Assembly (NCBI GenBank): GCA_023853785.1
Contig: JAJIRX010000567.1
Span: 496,001 to 560,000 of the forward strand
Origin: Psilocybe azurescens
Taxonomy: Eukaryota > Basidiomycota > Agaricomycetes > Agaricales > Agrocybaceae
Length of the DNA: 64,000 nucleotides
Reading direction: 5' to 3'
Below, piece by piece: positions 63,436-64,000 of the stretch (the first letter of the stretch is position 1; every line of letters starts with the position of its first letter). A program made the position numbers and the translations under genes. The notes below the pieces were generated by a model that saw only the letters and a program-made list of their open reading frames with translations, did not search any database and was not told the origin of the DNA.

Positions 63436-64000
63436 TCAGTCAGAAAATTTGGTCAGCGGATCGATATGAGCAGACGTCGCGTACTTATCGAGGAATTCTT
63501 CCAGACCGGCATCGCCTGCTTCCCAGTCCACACGCACCCAATTGTGCACGAGCTCTCCGTTGCGGTATACCAGCATCGTAGGGAGCATATCGAGATCGAC
63601 GTTTTCTTCGTTGTAATCGTCTTCCTCGTAATCTTCGCTATCTTTATCGTCGTATGCGTATGGATCATCTTCGTCATCTTCCTGAACAGAATTCAAACGT
63701 GCGCTTGGGGGTTTGCTGGATGAGTTTAATGATGCAAAGCCCAATGTCGCTGCTTTTGCCCGTAAGAATTTGGTATCCGGATATGTTCGCGCTAATTTGG
63801 CTAAAGTTTCGTCAACGAGATAGCATCTTTCTAATGACTAGGATAGACAATAAGTCAGCCATAGCTCGCGCTTTATCCGGGGTAGCATGGCACTCACTGA
63901 ATCATAAAGATGCACCACCACCCAAACTCCTTTAGCCTCCTGCTCGACTGCGCTCAGAAACCCTTTCAAGCCCACTTCTCGCAAATGACCAAACTTCGCC
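63436..64000 (-). CDS. Phosducin-like protein (thioredoxin fold), 5' part outside the window
   Basis: Phosducin-like proteins act with the chaperonin CCT in folding of G-protein beta subunits and other WD40 or cytoskeletal clients. The visible part, read from the right edge, is GHLREVGLKGFLSAVEQEAK, VWVVVHLYDS, an intron with donor GTGAGT (about 63902-63842), then CYLVDETLAKLARTYPDTKF, LRAKAATLGFASLN, an acidic insert with DDPYAYDDKDSEDYEEDDYN, and the thioredoxin C-terminal part LDMLPTMLVYRNGELVHNWV. The frame ends LTKFSD at 63436. Just beyond it another frame reads NLGFPSDEEDFDLLWSDDED (down to about 63300), which looks like the natural acidic tail, so the stop at 63436 may come from one or two wrong bases. 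The acidic insert before the last strands is unusual. Confidence 0.8.

Overview
This window is nuclear DNA of a fungus, most likely a mushroom-forming basidiomycete (Agaricomycetes). Genes are cut by many short introns of about 45-65 nt with GTRNGT-type donors, they lie close together on both strands, and the protein set is typical of that group: a FunK1-type kinase relic, a WSC-domain secreted protein, low-complexity conserved hypotheticals, a Zn2Cys6 regulator and a hAT transposon. There is no operon structure, CRISPR, rRNA or recognisable tRNA.

Layout. 1-5.7 kb: an F-box/WD40 gene of the CDC4 type on the minus strand, followed downstream by two further WD40 copies that are degenerate and fused to each other. 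5.7-14.4 kb: a long gene-poor stretch. 14.4-17.9 kb: a Zn2Cys6 transcription factor. 18.7-19.5 kb: a secreted, probably GPI-anchored protein. 21.8-28.3 kb: two conserved hypotheticals, one with PWWP-like segments. 28.7-31.0 kb: a YND1-type apyrase. 31.9-33.1 kb: MDM12. 33.5-37.2 kb: ELP3 and a HYPK-like gene on the minus strand. 37.8-38.8 kb: mitoribosomal mS38/COX24. 40.0-43.7 kb: a complete hAT transposon with 8-bp target duplication. 43.8-46.9 kb: UBC9 and a retropepsin-like protein. 47.0-47.8 kb: a FunK1 relic. 48.2-55.1 kb: CSN7 (minus), ATG15, a WSC protein, SNU13 (minus) and a gamma-glutamylcyclotransferase. 55.5-60.0 kb: ORC3 and the proteasome beta5 gene PRE2. 60.2-62.6 kb: an amino-acid permease (minus). 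The right edge cuts a phosducin-like gene (minus).

Most genes are housekeeping functions that do not form one pathway: ubiquitin/SUMO/proteasome control (CDC4, CSN7, UBC9, PRE2), replication (ORC3), splicing (SNU13), tRNA modification (ELP3), mitochondria and membrane contact (MDM12, mS38), autophagy (ATG15) and nucleotide hydrolysis in the Golgi (YND1). A theme of the window is that many conserved genes need a single-base correction to keep their reading frame, usually at a short homopolymer. This points to residual assembly errors rather than real gene death, and matters for anyone reading these gene models. No clear new defence or mobile system was found; the best candidates for biology worth checking are the fused WD40 copies, the retropepsin-like protein lacking its catalytic Asp, the very long leader of the Zn2Cys6 gene, and the hAT element.
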